49,378 nt of DNA from an uncultured Pirellulaceae bacterium (GTDB lineage: Bacteria > Planctomycetota > Planctomycetia > Pirellulales > Pirellulaceae), in the NCBI GenBank assembly GCA_937981585.1, contig CALJOA010000048.1, positions 1 through 49,378 on the forward strand, written 5' to 3'. Below are positions 8,938 through 20,250 of the stretch, in pieces. The notes below the pieces were generated by a model. That model was not told the origin of the DNA. It made no database searches and saw nothing but the letters and a program-made list of their open reading frames with translations. Numbering within the stretch: the first letter of the stretch is position 1; every line of letters starts with the position of its first letter. The position numbers were made by a program, and so were the translations under genes.

Positions 8938-9225
8938 CTCGTGAACTTTCTAGGCTTGATTTTCTCGGGTAACTTCAACTCTGCGACAAAGATAGTGTAA
9001 CAGTTGCGTTGGTGGTAGTTAACGCCCAATTGGCGTAGCGCTTAGAACGTCCATTTTGTTTCGCAACTTCGTTCAAAAGACAGATGCTTTAGGTGCAGGT
9101 TTAAGGGGAATTATTTTCTCGATTTCGAAAGGAACCGTTTTCGCGGTTTTTCAGCGAAGATTATGACGTTCGTGATGGGGCTTACGGGCGATTGCGTCGG
9201 AATAATCTCTTTCGAGCTTGCTGGA

Positions 9226-9654
9226 CTAGTCAAACGTCTTTTTCATTGTGACGTGGGGAATTCCGCACTCCATGAACTCTTGGCTGCAACGCTCGAACCC
9301 CAGTTTCTGATAAAACTCGGTAGCAATCAGTTGTGAATCCAGTATCGCAGCAGGTAGCCCGAGCTTGGAAACACAATCGATCGACGCAACCACGAGCGCA
9401 CGCCCTACGCCTTTGCCTCGCCATGATTTCAAGACGGCAACTCTACCGATGTGGCCATCCGGCAGAACTCGCGCTGTTCCGATTGGTTCGCCGACGGAGT
9501 CGGTTGCAAGGAAATGCTCGCAAGCAGGATCCATTGAATCGACTTCTTCCTCGACCGGCACTTTCTGTTCAACGACAAATACTTCGTGCCGTACTTTGTA
9601 CAAGTCGTCGCAATGAGAAGCCCAGTCAACTTGTCGGATTTCAAAGTTCTTCAT
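9226..9654 (-). CDS. ElaA-like GNAT family N-acetyltransferase
   Basis: A 142-residue GNAT acetyltransferase. The N-terminal LYKVRHEVFVVEQKVP is typical of the ElaA-like group. The acetyl-CoA pyrophosphate loop is RVAVLKSWRGKGVGRALV at about residues 70-87, and the C-terminal AILDSQLIATEFYQKLGF is the usual motif B region. The acceptor is unknown. ATG at 9654 has no strong ribosome site. It follows the DUF1501 gene on the same strand after 35 bases, so it may be the last gene of that operon. Confidence 0.88.
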   Translation of the reverse strand: MKNFEIRQVDWASHCDDLYKVRHEVFVVEQKVPVEEEVDSMDPACEHFLATDSVGEPIGTARVLPDGHIGRVAVLKSWRGKGVGRALVVASIDCVSKLGLPAAILDSQLIATEFYQKLGFERCSQEFMECGIPHVTMKKTFD

Positions 9655-9689
9655 TCAACCAGCGCAACGGGGATTCCCGGTTGTGCTAT

Positions 9690-11165
9690 CTAAGACTGTA
9701 GAATGTCTTTAACAACGTGAGCATGTTCAACGCCGGTTAGTTTTTCGTCGAGCCCTTGGAACTTGAACGTCAGCCGATTGTGGTCAATTCCCAACTGGTT
9801 GAGAATCGTCGCGTTCATGTCTCGAATATGAACAGGGTTCTCTAGAATATTGTAGGCGTACTCGTCGGTTTTTCCGTATTCAAAACCACGTTTGACTCCA
9901 GCTCCGGCGATCCAACTGGTGAATGCGCGCCCGTGGTGGTCACGTCCATGGTTGTCTTTGGTTAGTTTGCCTTGGGAGTAAATCGTTCGTCCGAACTCAC
10001 CACCCCAAACAATCAGCGTGTCTTCAAACATGCCGCGTTGCTTGAGATCCTTGATCAGCGCAGCACTCGCTTGATCGACATCTTTGCATTGGCCTCGCAG
10101 CTGCTTTGGCAAATTGCTGTGTTGATCCCAAGCCCGATGGTAGAGCTGGATGAATCGGACACCACGTTCGGCCAACCGCCGAGCGACAACGCAGTTTCTG
10201 GCAAACGTGTTCGGCTTCTTTGAATCTGGACCGTAGAGTTCAAATGTGCTTTCGGGTTCACTGGAAAGATCGGTCAACTCAGGCATGGACGCCTGCATGC
10301 GGAACGCCAGTTCATACTGGGAGATTCGCGTCAGGGTCTCAGGGTCATTAAACTCTTCGTAGTGTTTTTGGTTGATCTGGGAAAGCCCGTCGAGCATCCG
10401 TCGCCGCATTGCCCGATCAACTCCGTCGGGGTTCTGTAGGTAGAGGACCGGTGATTTGCCGCCTCGGAGTTTAACGCCTTGGTGCTTGGACGGTAGAAAG
10501 CCGCTTCCCCAAAGACGTGAATAGAGCGCTTGCAGATTTCCTCCGCCGCGAGAAATCATCACCACAAACGTCGGTAGATTTTCATTGAGGCTTCCAAGTC
10601 CGTAGCTCAACCAAGCACCCATCGAAGGTTTGCCAGGTTGTTGGCGTCCGGTGTTGATGAACGTAATTGCGGGATCGTGATTAATAGCCTCGGTGTGCAT
10701 GGATTTGACGATCGAGATATCGTCTACAATCTTTTGCGTGTGCGGCAATAGCTCGCTAACCCAAGTCTGCATCTCTCCATGCTTTTCGAACTTGAACATC
10801 GGAGCGACACAAGGAAACGATTTTTGCTCCGAGGTCATTTTTGTCAGCCGCTGGCCCTGCCGAATGCGTTCCGGCAACTCTTCCCCGTGGAATTCCCGCA
10901 TCTCTGGATGATAATCGAACAAGTCCATGTGGCTTGGCCCGCCAGACATGAACATGTAGATCACACGTTTCGCCTTTGCAGGAAAATGCGGAACTCCTGG
11001 CAGGCCCCCAATTGGCTTTTCTTCGGTTTTGGCATCCCCCCCGGCCAGAGCTTTTGCTCCCATCAAAGAAGTCAGCGCCGCTGCGCCCAAAGCTTTTCCG
11101 GAATATCCGAACAGCTGTCGACGAGTTACGTGATCGCAGTAGTCTTGAAGTGCTTTTTCATTCAT
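9690..11165 (-). CDS. DUF1501 exported protein, partner of the DUF1549/1553 gene
   Basis: A 491-residue DUF1501 protein with a Tat-like signal ([23 protein letters not shown] from residue 14). It has the family signatures [24 protein letters not shown] and [19 protein letters not shown]. It starts 4 bases after the stop of the DUF1549/1553 gene, the standard planctomycete pairing of the two families, so the proteins very likely work together outside the cytoplasm. The function of the pair is unknown. It is distinct in sequence from the DUF1501 protein at 289-1749. Confidence 0.95.
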   Translation of the reverse strand: MNEKALQDYCDHVTRRQLFGYSGKALGAAALTSLMGAKALAGGDAKTEEKPIGGLPGVPHFPAKAKRVIYMFMSGGPSHMDLFDYHPEMREFHGEELPERIRQGQRLTKMTSEQKSFPCVAPMFKFEKHGEMQTWVSELLPHTQKIVDDISIVKSMHTEAINHDPAITFINTGRQQPGKPSMGAWLSYGLGSLNENLPTFVVMISRGGGNLQALYSRLWGSGFLPSKHQGVKLRGGKSPVLYLQNPDGVDRAMRRRMLDGLSQINQKHYEEFNDPETLTRISQYELAFRMQASMPELTDLSSEPESTFELYGPDSKKPNTFARNCVVARRLAERGVRFIQLYHRAWDQHSNLPKQLRGQCKDVDQASAALIKDLKQRGMFEDTLIVWGGEFGRTIYSQGKLTKDNHGRDHHGRAFTSWIAGAGVKRGFEYGKTDEYAYNILENPVHIRDMNATILNQLGIDHNRLTFKFQGLDEKLTGVEHAHVVKDILQS

Positions 11166-11169
11166 CGTA

Positions 11170-14100
11170 TCAACCTCTTGTTACAAACTCGTCCAAGTTG
11201 AAAATCAGGTTGCTGATGATCGTCCAGGCAGCAACCTCTGCAGCATCCAGCTTTCCGTCTCTTGGTTTCTCGCCAATCGCGAGAAGCTTTTTAGCCCGCT
11301 CAACATCGGATTTGAACGTGTTCAATTCCTCTTCGTAGATTTTGGTAAGCACCTTTATCATCTCGTCCGATGGCGGTCTCGAAGTCGCGTTGAGAACAGC
11401 AAACTCGATGCGCTGCGTCGTTGTTTCGCCGCCATGATTGATAATCCGCTCGGCAAATACTCGTGCGGCCTCAACAAATTGAGGATCGTTGAGCAGCACC
11501 AAAGCCTGCAGTGGCGTGTTGGTTATGCCGCGCCTGACCGTACACTTTTCCCGCGAAGGCGCGTCGAAAATGACCATACTTGGGGGCGGTGCCGAACGTT
11601 TCCAATAAGTGTAAAGACTGCGCCGGTAAAGCTTGTTGCCACTATCACGTTTAAACCTCAACCCCTTGTTGAGACTGACTTCATTCCAAAGTCCGTTGGG
11701 CTGATACGGCTTTACGCCTCTGCCGCCCATCTCTGAATTGAGAAGCCCGCTGATTGCCAGCGCTTGATCTCGAAGAAACTCACCCGCCAGCCGAAATCGA
11801 GGGCCGCGAGAAAGGTAGCGATTGGCGGGGTCGAGCTCCAACTGCTCCGCCGTAACCGCAGATGTCTGCTGATAGGTTTCCGACATCACAATCATCTTGA
11901 TCAGTCGTTTTGTGTCCCAGCCGTGCTCAACAAAATCGCTTGCCATCCAATCAAGAAGTTGCGGATGAGAAGGCCAGCTTCCCTGAAGCCCAAAATCTTC
12001 AACCGACTCAACCATTCCAACTCCGAAGAACATCCGCCAAATTCGATTGACGGTCACGCGCCCCGTCAACGGATGGTCCGATGAAGTAAGCCATTTGGCC
12101 ATTCCAAGACGATTCTTCGCAAAACCATCTTCGAACTGAGGAAGAAATCCCGGCACGCCAGGCTCGACAGGTTTCTCCTTGTTGGGCGAATCGTACTGCC
12201 CACGGTCCAATACGTATGTCATTCTTGGTTTAGGCACGTCCTGCATCACCATCACCGTCGTGATGGGCGCTTTCAAACTTGCGACCTCAGCCTGCAACTT
12301 GGCAATCTTTTTGCTCAGCGTTTGATGCCGAGGAACATTTCGTTCCATAAAGATGTTACACAGTTGATCTTTCTGCGCCGCCGTTCGATCGGCTTCTTCA
12401 ACCGCCAGCAACTCTGGCAGGGAATCCAATTCACGGACCGCAGCTACTTCGCTCAACGTCAACTCACGGTTGTAAACCCGAACATCATCAACGAACCCGT
12501 CGAACTGAGCACCGTTGTTACGACGCCCAACCGAAAACGGAACATTGGATTTTGCTGAGCCAGTCAAGCTGTTATGCGAAGGCGACGATTTAATGAACTC
12601 GCCATCGACGTAGACCTTGACCCCTTTTGCCTTTTTGCTTCCGTCATAGGTGATGAAGACGTGGTGCCACTTACCCTTTTTCAACTTCTTTTTGCCCATG
12701 ACTTTGATGGCATTGTCTGGCCACGAGTGGACTATGTGAGCACCGACAGCGCCCCCCCGCAGATACAAATCGAATCCGGCATAGGACGAGCCATCATCCA
12801 TCCGGGCAATCGGCGCACCATCTTGGCGGCCAGCAAGTTTCACCCAACAGCCGTACGAGATCGGTTCGGCAGCGGTAAAGTTCTCGGCCGTTTGGGGAGA
12901 TCGAAGAAAAGCATTTGACTTCGTTCGAATGGCTTTGCCGAACTTACCTTCAGGGAAACCGACTTTTCCCGATAGTTTTACCTCGTCTTTTTCCGAGACC
13001 AGATTTACGATCTTCTTAGCATCCTGATCAAAGCTAAAATGCGAGGCCAAGTCCTCAGGCATGGGAGTCGTTTGGTTTATCAGGTTGGGATCGGCCAACC
13101 ATTTCTGATAATCATCTTGCCTTGAGCTTCGTAGATCAGCCAACTCGGATTTCAGTTTTTCAACGCTCTTCTCAACATCGGGAACCTTGGCAATCTTTGC
13201 CTCGTCGACCACGTTTACGATTGGAGACTGATTTCCTCTTCGAGATTGCATTCCAGGATCAGCGGCTTGATTAAAGAATGCGTAAAAACGGTAGTAGTCT
13301 TCCTGGCTGATTGGATCGTACTTGTGGTCGTGGCATTGTGCGCACTCCATTGAGAGACCCATCCAGACCATGCTGGTCGTTTTGACCCGGTCAACCGCAT
13401 ACTCAACACGGTACTCTTCGGGGATCACTCCACCTTCATCAGTTGTTGCGTTGTTACGATTGAAGCCGGACGCGATTTGGTCTTCGATAGTTTTTTCCGG
13501 CAACAAGTCTCCAGCAAGCTGCTTGATCGTAAACTCATCGAACGGCAAATTGTCGTTATAAGAGTCAATGACCCAGTCTCGCCATCGCCACATGTCGCGA
13601 GGACCGTCAGCGTGAAAGACACTGGTGTCGCCGTACCGGGCAACGTCAAGCCAATCCTGCGCCATTCGTTCACCGTAATGTGGCGACGCCAAAAGTCGAT
13701 CAACGACTTTTTCAAAAGCGTTGGGGCTATCGTCGTTGAGAAAGTCATCCAGTTGGGCAACTGTTGGAGGCAATCCTGTGAGGTCGAGAGAAACGCGTCT
13801 AATCAAAGTCGCTTTTTTCGCCCGGGCTGAGGGACTCAAGCCTTGACTCTTCATTGCCTGATAAACAAACGAGTCAATTGGAGTTCGGGAGAATCGCGGG
13901 TCTGCAACCTGAGGAACAGTTGACTTTTTGGGTTGGGTGAACGCCCAGTGATCTTGAAACTTGGCTCCTGACTCGATCCAAGATTTGATCAAGTCTTTTT
14001 CTTTCTGAGTCAGCTCCTTGTGACTCTTCGGCGGCGGCATCACTTCATCTTTATCGTCGGAAACGATTCGTTGCCACGCATCACTGTCATCGAGCGAACC

Positions 14101-14316
14101 TGGAACGAACGCATAATCATGAGCATCTGACTCAATGTCGAGCCGTAGATTCGCCTTCCTCCCCGCCTCGTCGGGCCCGTGACAATGAAAACACTTGTCA
14201 GATAAAAGGGGGCGGATATCGCGGCTATAGTCAATCTGCTCTTGTGCAATTCCGAAATTGACAAAATGGAATAAAATTGCTGTAGCACTAGCGGTTATGA
14301 GTCTTATCTTCGCCAT
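11170..14316 (-). CDS. PSCyt1/DUF1549/LamG/DUF1553 exported cytochrome protein
   Basis: A 1048-residue exported protein. After a signal peptide (residues 1-25) comes a planctomycete cytochrome domain (PSCyt1) with CFHCH at 42-46. A DUF1549 domain follows (about 140-345) with a second haem-type motif CAQCH inside [14 protein letters not shown] concanavalin-like LamG insertion (about 425-600, with [13 protein letters not shown]) may bind carbohydrate. The C-terminal half is DUF1553 (about 700-1010, with [11 protein letters not shown] and [15 protein letters not shown]). ATG at 14316 is chosen because a good signal peptide follows; TTG at 14337 would add seven residues. It is the first gene of the operon with DUF1501, divergent from a PAS-AraC regulator 100 bases away. 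Confidence 0.93.
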   Translation of the reverse strand: MAKIRLITASATAILFHFVNFGIAQEQIDYSRDIRPLLSDKCFHCHGPDEAGRKANLRLDIESDAHDYAFVPGSLDDSDAWQRIVSDDKDEVMPPPKSHKELTQKEKDLIKSWIESGAKFQDHWAFTQPKKSTVPQVADPRFSRTPIDSFVYQAMKSQGLSPSARAKKATLIRRVSLDLTGLPPTVAQLDDFLNDDSPNAFEKVVDRLLASPHYGERMAQDWLDVARYGDTSVFHADGPRDMWRWRDWVIDSYNDNLPFDEFTIKQLAGDLLPEKTIEDQIASGFNRNNATTDEGGVIPEEYRVEYAVDRVKTTSMVWMGLSMECAQCHDHKYDPISQEDYYRFYAFFNQAADPGMQSRRGNQSPIVNVVDEAKIAKVPDVEKSVEKLKSELADLRSSRQDDYQKWLADPNLINQTTPMPEDLASHFSFDQDAKKIVNLVSEKDEVKLSGKVGFPEGKFGKAIRTKSNAFLRSPQTAENFTAAEPISYGCWVKLAGRQDGAPIARMDDGSSYAGFDLYLRGGAVGAHIVHSWPDNAIKVMGKKKLKKGKWHHVFITYDGSKKAKGVKVYVDGEFIKSSPSHNSLTGSAKSNVPFSVGRRNNGAQFDGFVDDVRVYNRELTLSEVAAVRELDSLPELLAVEEADRTAAQKDQLCNIFMERNVPRHQTLSKKIAKLQAEVASLKAPITTVMVMQDVPKPRMTYVLDRGQYDSPNKEKPVEPGVPGFLPQFEDGFAKNRLGMAKWLTSSDHPLTGRVTVNRIWRMFFGVGMVESVEDFGLQGSWPSHPQLLDWMASDFVEHGWDTKRLIKMIVMSETYQQTSAVTAEQLELDPANRYLSRGPRFRLAGEFLRDQALAISGLLNSEMGGRGVKPYQPNGLWNEVSLNKGLRFKRDSGNKLYRRSLYTYWKRSAPPPSMVIFDAPSREKCTVRRGITNTPLQALVLLNDPQFVEAARVFAERIINHGGETTTQRIEFAVLNATSRPPSDEMIKVLTKIYEEELNTFKSDVERAKKLLAIGEKPRDGKLDAAEVAAWTIISNLIFNLDEFVTRG

Positions 14317-14416
14317 TTGAAATTTCAGTGTTACCAATGAATTGTTAGTTACTATCGTTCACCAAACCCGGTATTTTGTCTAGGATGACGATGGCACAGA
14401 TTTGTAAAATCCTTGC

Positions 14417-15178
14417 ATGACACAATCTCGAAATAATAGGCTGGCATTTCAAGCTTCCTTCTTTCAAGGGTTGGGAAACCCACTCTCGTTGATGGAATTG
14501 TTCGATTTCATGCCTGATTTGTACGTTTATGCGAAAAATAGTGACGGCGAGTTTGTTCGTGCCAACAAAGTCGTATGTCGCGTGTTGGGAGTGAAGGAAG
14601 AAACTGAAATCATTGGGCGGACGGATTTCGATTTTTTTCCGCCCGCGATTGCCTCACAGTATATAGAGGAAGATCGGAGAGTAATCAAAACCAATGCACC
14701 TTTAACGGATCAGATTTGGTTAGTACCCGATTCAAACGGTATTCCACAACTGTATACTTGCAATAAAATCCCCTTGACCGGCAAAAACAGCGAGGTGATT
14801 GGGATTGCCGGTGTAAAACGTCCATATAGTCAAGCAACTAGTACCTCCAAAGGGCTCACTAGGTTGATGCGGGTGGTCGAGTTTGTAACTAAGCACTACG
14901 CCGATCCGATAACCGTGACTGATATGGCTCAGGAGATTGGGTTGTCCAACAGCCAACTCCATCGCGAATTTGTCAAACGATTCGGTATTACTCCTAACGA
15001 TTACATTCGCGAAGTGCGTATCGGAGTTGCGAGATATCAGTTGGAATCCGAGCAAGCTCCAGTAGGTGAAATCGCCAACCGCTGCGGCTTTTATGATCAA
15101 AGCCACTTCTCTCGCGGGTTCAAGTCGTCAACCGGAATGACACCGCTTCAGTATCGAAAGCGGTTCGCGCCGAAGTGA
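14417..15178 (+). CDS. PAS-domain AraC-family transcription regulator
   Basis: A 253-residue regulator with a PAS sensor domain (about 25-135; LFDFMPDLYVYAKNSDGEFVRANK and IGRTDFDFFPP) and two AraC helix-turn-helix units (about 155-250; ITVTDMAQEIGLSNSQLHREF, then IANRCGFYDQSHFSRGFKS). The PAS domain probably senses a small ligand or cofactor. It is divergent from the DUF1549-DUF1501 operon with a 100-base shared upstream region, the common planctomycete arrangement, so it is likely that operon's regulator. Direct evidence of binding sites is lacking. Confidence 0.92.
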   Translation: MTQSRNNRLAFQASFFQGLGNPLSLMELFDFMPDLYVYAKNSDGEFVRANKVVCRVLGVKEETEIIGRTDFDFFPPAIASQYIEEDRRVIKTNAPLTDQIWLVPDSNGIPQLYTCNKIPLTGKNSEVIGIAGVKRPYSQATSTSKGLTRLMRVVEFVTKHYADPITVTDMAQEIGLSNSQLHREFVKRFGITPNDYIREVRIGVARYQLESEQAPVGEIANRCGFYDQSHFSRGFKSSTGMTPLQYRKRFAPK

Positions 15179-15382
15179 CTACCTACTCGATGGGCAACTA
15201 AGGATTTTATTGCCGTGAAAATCTTGGAAGGTGAATGATTTTTGATTTTATTAACCGTTCTGGCGATGGCCACGATTGAACCGCCGTTGAACGTGGCTGA
15301 CGCCAAAACGGCGCACGTTGCTGGCCTGCTTTAAATCACAGGCTGGAAGCCGTGCTAATAACAGCCTCAGACCGCCGCACCA
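15179..15382. other. Region downstream of nqrF, no gene
   Basis: This 204-base gap between the convergent AraC regulator and nqrF holds no convincing gene. Around 15280-15320 there is an imperfect inverted repeat with cgccgtt and aacggcg arms that may serve as a terminator or be a repeat remnant, but it lacks a clear T-run. Confidence 0.3.
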
Positions 15383-16603
15383 CTAACCACCGAAATCATC
15401 GAACGCGACGTTCTCAGGCTCGACGCCAAAATCTTCACACATCTTCATGACGCACTTGTTCATCATCGGCGGACCGCAGAAGTAGTACTCAATGTCTTCG
15501 GGGCTTGGGTGATCTTTGAGGTAATTGTCAATCACGACTTGGTGAATGAAGCCCGTATAGCCGTCCCAGTTGTCTTCGGGAAGCGGCTCTGACAAGGCAA
15601 GATTAAAAGTAAAGTTTGGAAAGTCTTTTTCGATTTGACGGAACTCGTCGATGTAGAAAAGTTCGCGAAGGCTTCGACCGCCGTACCAGTAAGAGACCTT
15701 GCGACCAGTCTTCAGGTTCCTGAACAACTCGAAAATATGACTTCGTAGCGGAGCCATTCCGGCACCACCACCAACGTAAAGCATTTCCGCCTCGGTTTCC
15801 TTGATGAAGAATTCACCATAGGGCCCCGAGATTGTGACTTTGTCACCAGGTTTCAAATTGAAGATAAACGATGACATCTTGCCTGGCGGAACGTCAGGAT
15901 TTCGCGGAGGCGGAGAAGCCACACGAACGTTGAGCATGATGATGCCCTTTTCGCCTGGATAGTTCGCCATCGAATAAGCTCGAACAACCGTCTCGTCGAC
16001 CTTAGACGTGTAACGCCAAACGTCGTACTTGTCCCAGTCGGGGTGATACTCCTCGCCGATGTCGAAATCTTTGTAATTGACGACGTGCGGCGGGGATTCG
16101 ATCTGAATGTAGCCACCGGCTTTGAAACCAACGTCTTCGCCTTCGGGAAGCTCCAGCACTAACTCTTTAATGAACGTCGCAACGTTGTCGTTGGAGCGAA
16201 CGGTGCATTCCCATTTCTTGGTCTCGAAGGCCTCGTGGGGAACTTCGATTGTCATGTCCTGCTTGACCGCGACCTGACAGGAAAGCCGGCATCCTTCGCG
16301 GGCTTCTTTCTTGTTGATGTGACCCTTTTCGGTTTCGAGGATGTCCCCGCCACCCTCGTGTACTTTGACCAGGCACTGAGCACATGTTCCGCCACCGCCA
16401 CAGGCCGAGGAGACAAAGATCTCGGCGTCGGCGAGCGCATTCATCAGCTTGCCACCAGCCGGGACAACGATTTCCTTTTGCCCATTGACCATGATCTTGA
16501 CGTCGCCACTGGCAACAAGAAAAGATTTGGCAAGCAAAATGAGCGCGACCAGCGCGAGAACGACCAGTGTGAAGATCAGAACGCCAAAAAGAATTTCTGC
16601 CAT
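15383..16603 (-). CDS. nqrF: Na+-translocating NADH:quinone reductase subunit F
   Basis: The 406-residue electron-input subunit. One N-terminal membrane helix (residues 4-30) is followed by a plant-type ferredoxin domain with C68, C74, C77 and C109 for [2Fe-2S]. An FAD domain contains RAYSMANYP, and an NAD-binding domain opens with [13 protein letters not shown]. NqrF oxidises cytoplasmic NADH and passes electrons through FAD and the cluster to the membrane subunits. It is the last nqr gene. It is separated from nqrE by 139 bases holding a palindromic repeat, whereas the other nqr genes nearly touch or overlap. Length matches the family (about 407). Confidence 0.98.
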   Translation of the reverse strand: MAEILFGVLIFTLVVLALVALILLAKSFLVASGDVKIMVNGQKEIVVPAGGKLMNALADAEIFVSSACGGGGTCAQCLVKVHEGGGDILETEKGHINKKEAREGCRLSCQVAVKQDMTIEVPHEAFETKKWECTVRSNDNVATFIKELVLELPEGEDVGFKAGGYIQIESPPHVVNYKDFDIGEEYHPDWDKYDVWRYTSKVDETVVRAYSMANYPGEKGIIMLNVRVASPPPRNPDVPPGKMSSFIFNLKPGDKVTISGPYGEFFIKETEAEMLYVGGGAGMAPLRSHIFELFRNLKTGRKVSYWYGGRSLRELFYIDEFRQIEKDFPNFTFNLALSEPLPEDNWDGYTGFIHQVVIDNYLKDHPSPEDIEYYFCGPPMMNKCVMKMCEDFGVEPENVAFDDFGG

Positions 16604-16661
16604 GATTTTATCTGAGTTCGAAAGTCTGTTGTTTGATCAATTATTAGGTGACAAGTTTCTC

Positions 16662-16708
16662 AACCCGAAGCGTGAGCGAGGGACGGTCCCTCGCTTACGC
16701 TTCGGGTT
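16662..16708. repeat. Family A palindromic repeat inside the nqr operon
   Basis: Left arm 16662-16683 (aacccgaagcgtgagcgagg and on) and right arm 16687-16708 are inverted copies matching at 21 of 22 positions, with a 3-base loop, so the transcript should form a very stable hairpin. It lies between nqrE and nqrF. No T-run follows on the minus strand, so it is not a standard terminator. It could stabilise the nqrA-E mRNA or lower nqrF expression. Confidence 0.85.
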
Positions 16709-16742
16709 AGGAGCGCCGACGTATTGTCAGTTCTTAATTCAG

Positions 16743-17336
16743 TTAGATTCCAAGAAACGCCTGAAATCCCAACGCCATCAGTCCAACGATGATGAAGGTG
16801 ATCCCGAGTCCGCGAAGTCCATGTGGAATGTCGCTGTACTTGAGTTTTTCGCGGATACCAGCAAGTGCGACAATCGCCGCAGCCCAGCCGAAACCACTAC
16901 CGAGTCCGAAAACGCAGCTTTCGGTGAATGAGTAATCCCGTTGTTGCATGAACAATGTTCCACCAAGAATCGCACAATTCACTGTGATCAGCGGAAGGAA
17001 AATTCCAAGGGCGCTGTAAAGGGCAGGGAAGAACTTGTCGAGCGTCATCTCGAGGATCTGAACCATCGCCGCGATCACGCCGATGAAGCAAATCAAACCT
17101 AGGAATGACAAGTCGTATTGCGGGAGGACCGCTGATCCTTCTTTGAGGAACAAGTTGTAAATCAAATTGTTAACGGGAACGGTGATCGTTTGCACGACGA
17201 TCACAGCAATTCCAAGTCCAATCGCAGTCTTGACGTTCTTGGAAACTGCCAGGAATGTGCACATCCCGAGGAAGTAAGCCAGCGCCAGGTTGTCGACAAA
17301 CGCCGACCGCAAAAATAGTTCAAACATTTCGGCCAT
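16743..17336 (-). CDS. nqrE: Na+-translocating NADH:quinone reductase subunit E
   Basis: A 197-residue subunit with six predicted membrane helices, the usual length for NqrE. C26 (GMCTFLAVS) and C121 ([10 protein letters not shown]) are the conserved membrane cysteines which, with those of NqrD, hold the iron-sulfur centre between the two inverted-topology subunits. ATG at 17336 gives the family-standard MAEMFELF start; upstream in-frame codons are overlap with nqrD. The start lies one base after the nqrD stop, suggesting coupled translation. Confidence 0.98.
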   Translation of the reverse strand: MAEMFELFLRSAFVDNLALAYFLGMCTFLAVSKNVKTAIGLGIAVIVVQTITVPVNNLIYNLFLKEGSAVLPQYDLSFLGLICFIGVIAAMVQILEMTLDKFFPALYSALGIFLPLITVNCAILGGTLFMQQRDYSFTESCVFGLGSGFGWAAAIVALAGIREKLKYSDIPHGLRGLGITFIIVGLMALGFQAFLGI

Positions 17337-17337
17337 G

Positions 17338-17982
17338 TTATGCTTCCTCCACTTGGCTTGGATCCCACGTTCGTAGAATCCAGATGAAGATTCCGATAAT
17401 GAAAAATGCACTTGGCGAGAGCAGCATCAAACCATTTGGCTCGTACCAACCCTGTGACACGCCGTCGACCACTTCCTGTTTGGGAAGAACCGTAATGCCA
17501 AACAATGTTCCGCTGCCGAACAGCTCGCGGAAAAATCCGACGACCATCAGGATCAAGGCGTAACCAAGACCGTTTCCAATGCCGTCGAGGAAACTGTCGT
17601 ATGTCGAGTTCTTCATCGCGAAGCCCTCGGCACGACCCATCACGATACAGTTGGTGATGATCAAGCCGACGAAAACCGACAGCTCCTTGCTCAGCGAATA
17701 AGCGAACGCTTTGAGGACTTGATCGACAAGAATCACCAGCGACGCAATGATCGTCATCTGGACGATGATTCGAATGCTGCTGGGAATGCGATCTCGAATT
17801 GCTGCGATCGCTGCGCCCGAGCAGGCACAAACGGCGACAACCGCGATCGACATCGTGACAGATGTCGACAACTTGGTCGTGACCGCAAGCGCTGAACAGA
17901 TACCGAGGATCTGCAGCGCGATTGGGTTATTCTTAAAGACCGGATCGAGGATCAAATCTTTGGGAGAAGTTTCTGACGCCAT
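17338..17982 (-). CDS. nqrD: Na+-translocating NADH:quinone reductase subunit D
   Basis: A 214-residue membrane subunit, homologous to and inverted relative to NqrE. Conserved cysteines C29 (LGICSALAV) and C112 ([15 protein letters not shown]) complete the set of four for the NqrD/E iron-sulfur centre. Its start codon shares one base with the nqrC stop. The length is normal for the family. Confidence 0.98.
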   Translation of the reverse strand: MASETSPKDLILDPVFKNNPIALQILGICSALAVTTKLSTSVTMSIAVVAVCACSGAAIAAIRDRIPSSIRIIVQMTIIASLVILVDQVLKAFAYSLSKELSVFVGLIITNCIVMGRAEGFAMKNSTYDSFLDGIGNGLGYALILMVVGFFRELFGSGTLFGITVLPKQEVVDGVSQGWYEPNGLMLLSPSAFFIIGIFIWILRTWDPSQVEEA

Positions 17983-18926
17983 TATTGGCTCCCTCCTAAC
18001 ACAGGCTCTGCGGGCGTTGTTTCAACAACGGGTGTTGTCACAGCAGCAGGCGTTGTAACAGCAGTCGAACTTGAACCGCCGGATTTTTGTTTCGCAATGT
18101 AAGGGCCGAATCCTGAAGGACCCAGCCAGTATTTCGTCATATTGGATACGCCATCCGAAGTGATCGTCGCTCCGGCCAAACCATCAACACCGTAAGGGTT
18201 GCTGGACTGATCTCCTTTGATGACTTTCAAGCCAACCTTGTCGCCATCGAAGATCTGTTTGCCAGCCCACTTTTTCTTCCATTGTGGATTCATCACTTCG
18301 CCACCCAAACCTGGCGTCTCGGCTTGCTCATAAAACGTCAATCCGGCGACCGTTTGGAAGTCCGGCTCAACCGCGAGGTAACCTTGCATCAATGACCAAA
18401 GTCCATTTCCTCGAACTGGAAAGACGTACCTCTCGACTTTGCCATCAGCTGATTTGAGCTTGAAAACGTGAGAGTACTTTTCGCGATACTTGATGCCGCA
18501 CTTGTCTTCTTTCTTTTCCAGCTTGCGGCAAATAGCGGTTCGGTTGTCGTTGCCCTCTGCCCAATCTTCGCCCTTTTTGGACTTTGAAGCCCACAGCTGG
18601 TCGTACTCGGTCACGACGTCGTCGAGGACCTTGCCGGCCGAACTCATCGCTGCCTTGCAAGCCTCGGATGCTTCTTCGCCCGTGTCCATGTCAATGATCG
18701 TGGCTTCGAAACGTTGATTGAATAGCTCTTCGACGCCGGCCTCCCGGATTTCGTCATTCGTAAAACCAGTTACACGAAGAATGTTGCTTTTGCGATCCAG
18801 TTGAGCATTTCGTTTTTGCATTGGCTTGAGAACAACCGCAGCGGCCGACACAACCAACGCACAAACGAGACACAAAACTGTCGCGACAATGAATGTATTT
18901 GCCAGAGAGTCTTTATCCTGCGACAT
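17982..18926 (-). CDS. nqrC: Na+-translocating NADH:quinone reductase subunit C
   Basis: The 314-residue FMN-carrying subunit: one N-terminal membrane helix (about 10-33) and a periplasmic FMN-binding domain. The ApbE target motif is DGLAGATIT at 248-256, so FMN should be attached to T254. The C-terminus carries a Thr/Pro/Val-rich tail of about 30 residues that is unusual for NqrC. ATG at 18926 is chosen; it overlaps the nqrB stop by 14 bases. Longer starts upstream only re-read nqrB. Confidence 0.97.
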   Translation of the reverse strand: MSQDKDSLANTFIVATVLCLVCALVVSAAAVVLKPMQKRNAQLDRKSNILRVTGFTNDEIREAGVEELFNQRFEATIIDMDTGEEASEACKAAMSSAGKVLDDVVTEYDQLWASKSKKGEDWAEGNDNRTAICRKLEKKEDKCGIKYREKYSHVFKLKSADGKVERYVFPVRGNGLWSLMQGYLAVEPDFQTVAGLTFYEQAETPGLGGEVMNPQWKKKWAGKQIFDGDKVGLKVIKGDQSSNPYGVDGLAGATITSDGVSNMTKYWLGPSGFGPYIAKQKSGGSSSTAVTTPAAVTTPVVETTPAEPVLGGSQ

Positions 18927-20244
18927 ATCGGGCCTTTCTACGTTTAACGTTGGCTTGAACAACCATCCAGTCAATGAACGGCGCGAACACGTTGGCGAAA
19001 AGGATGGCTAACATGATGCCTTCGGGGAATGCCGGATTGATACTGCGAACCAGCACCGTCATGAATCCGATCAATGCTCCGTAGATCCACTTTCCGGTTC
19101 TGGTCATCGAAGCCGAAACCGGGTCGGTGGCCATAAATACTGTTCCGAATGCAAACCCACCGATCACAAGATGCCACCACGGCAAGATGTTGGAGGCTGA
19201 CCCCCATGTTTCTGAGGTTGGCAGGAAGTACAGCAGTGTCGAGAAAACTGTCATACCGCCCACGCATCCGGCCATGATTCTCCAAGATCCAATTCGGCTG
19301 GCGATCAAGACGAAGGCGCCGAACAAACAGCAAAGCACGGACGTCTCACCCATCGATCCGTGTATGTTGCCGAAGAAGAATTGACCCCAGGAAGAACCCA
19401 TCGACGCGACTGTCGCTCCGACAGTCCCCGCACCTTCTTGAGCGACTTGGCCGAGGACTGTGGCACCGGTGTAGCCGTCGATATTGGAACCCATCGACTC
19501 GGTCGACGATCCCATTGCAGTCCAAACCGCGTCACCACTGATCTTGGTGGGATAAGCGAAGTAAAGAAATGCTCTGGCGGTAAGTGCGGGGTTGAGAAAG
19601 TTACGCCCCGTTCCGCCGAAGATCTCTTTTCCGACCACAACACCAAACGCGATTCCTACCGCGACCTGCCACAGTGGGATTGAAGGAGGCAAGGTGAGCG
19701 GGAACAGCATCCCAGTTACAAGGAAGCCTTCGTTGATTTCGTGTTTTCGAATGATACTGAAAATCAATTCGCAGTGGCCACCGACGACCATGCAAACCAG
19801 ATAGACAGGCAAGAAGTAAAGGGCTCCGTGGAACAGGCAACTGAACCAACTGCCAATTCCCAGAAATGCTCCAGGGTCAGCACAAGTGTTGCTGTCGTTG
19901 ATTATTTCAAAAAATCGCAGCACGCTGAATCGCCAGCTTCCGCTCCACAGCCCCGCCAACAAGCCTTCGCCATCCGGGACAATCGCTTGCTGAGCCGCGA
20001 TCAGTTTTTGGGCTTGGTAACCCGTGTTGTACATCGCCATCAAGATACAAGGGATCAACGCAACGATCACCATCGACATCATTCGCTTGGTGTCGATTGC
20101 GTCGCGAACGTGGGTGCCGCCCTTGGTGACTTCGCCCGGCGTGTACAGAAACGTATCGTTGGCTTCGTACAGCGGGTAGAGCTTTTCAAACCGGCCACCC
20201 GGTTTGAATAACGGCTCGACTTTATCAAGTAGGTTTCTCAACAT
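18913..20244 (-). CDS. nqrB: Na+-translocating NADH:quinone reductase subunit B
   Basis: A 443-residue polytopic membrane subunit with the flavinylation motif DGYTGAT at 256-262, so FMN is expected on T262. NqrB holds the sodium-conducting part of the pump and riboflavin in characterised enzymes. The N-terminal cytoplasmic stretch (1-50) with [19 protein letters not shown] is typical. It begins 6 bases after the nqrA stop. Confidence 0.98.
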   Translation of the reverse strand: MLRNLLDKVEPLFKPGGRFEKLYPLYEANDTFLYTPGEVTKGGTHVRDAIDTKRMMSMVIVALIPCILMAMYNTGYQAQKLIAAQQAIVPDGEGLLAGLWSGSWRFSVLRFFEIINDSNTCADPGAFLGIGSWFSCLFHGALYFLPVYLVCMVVGGHCELIFSIIRKHEINEGFLVTGMLFPLTLPPSIPLWQVAVGIAFGVVVGKEIFGGTGRNFLNPALTARAFLYFAYPTKISGDAVWTAMGSSTESMGSNIDGYTGATVLGQVAQEGAGTVGATVASMGSSWGQFFFGNIHGSMGETSVLCCLFGAFVLIASRIGSWRIMAGCVGGMTVFSTLLYFLPTSETWGSASNILPWWHLVIGGFAFGTVFMATDPVSASMTRTGKWIYGALIGFMTVLVRSINPAFPEGIMLAILFANVFAPFIDWMVVQANVKRRKARYVAG

Positions 20245-20250
20245 GTGCGC

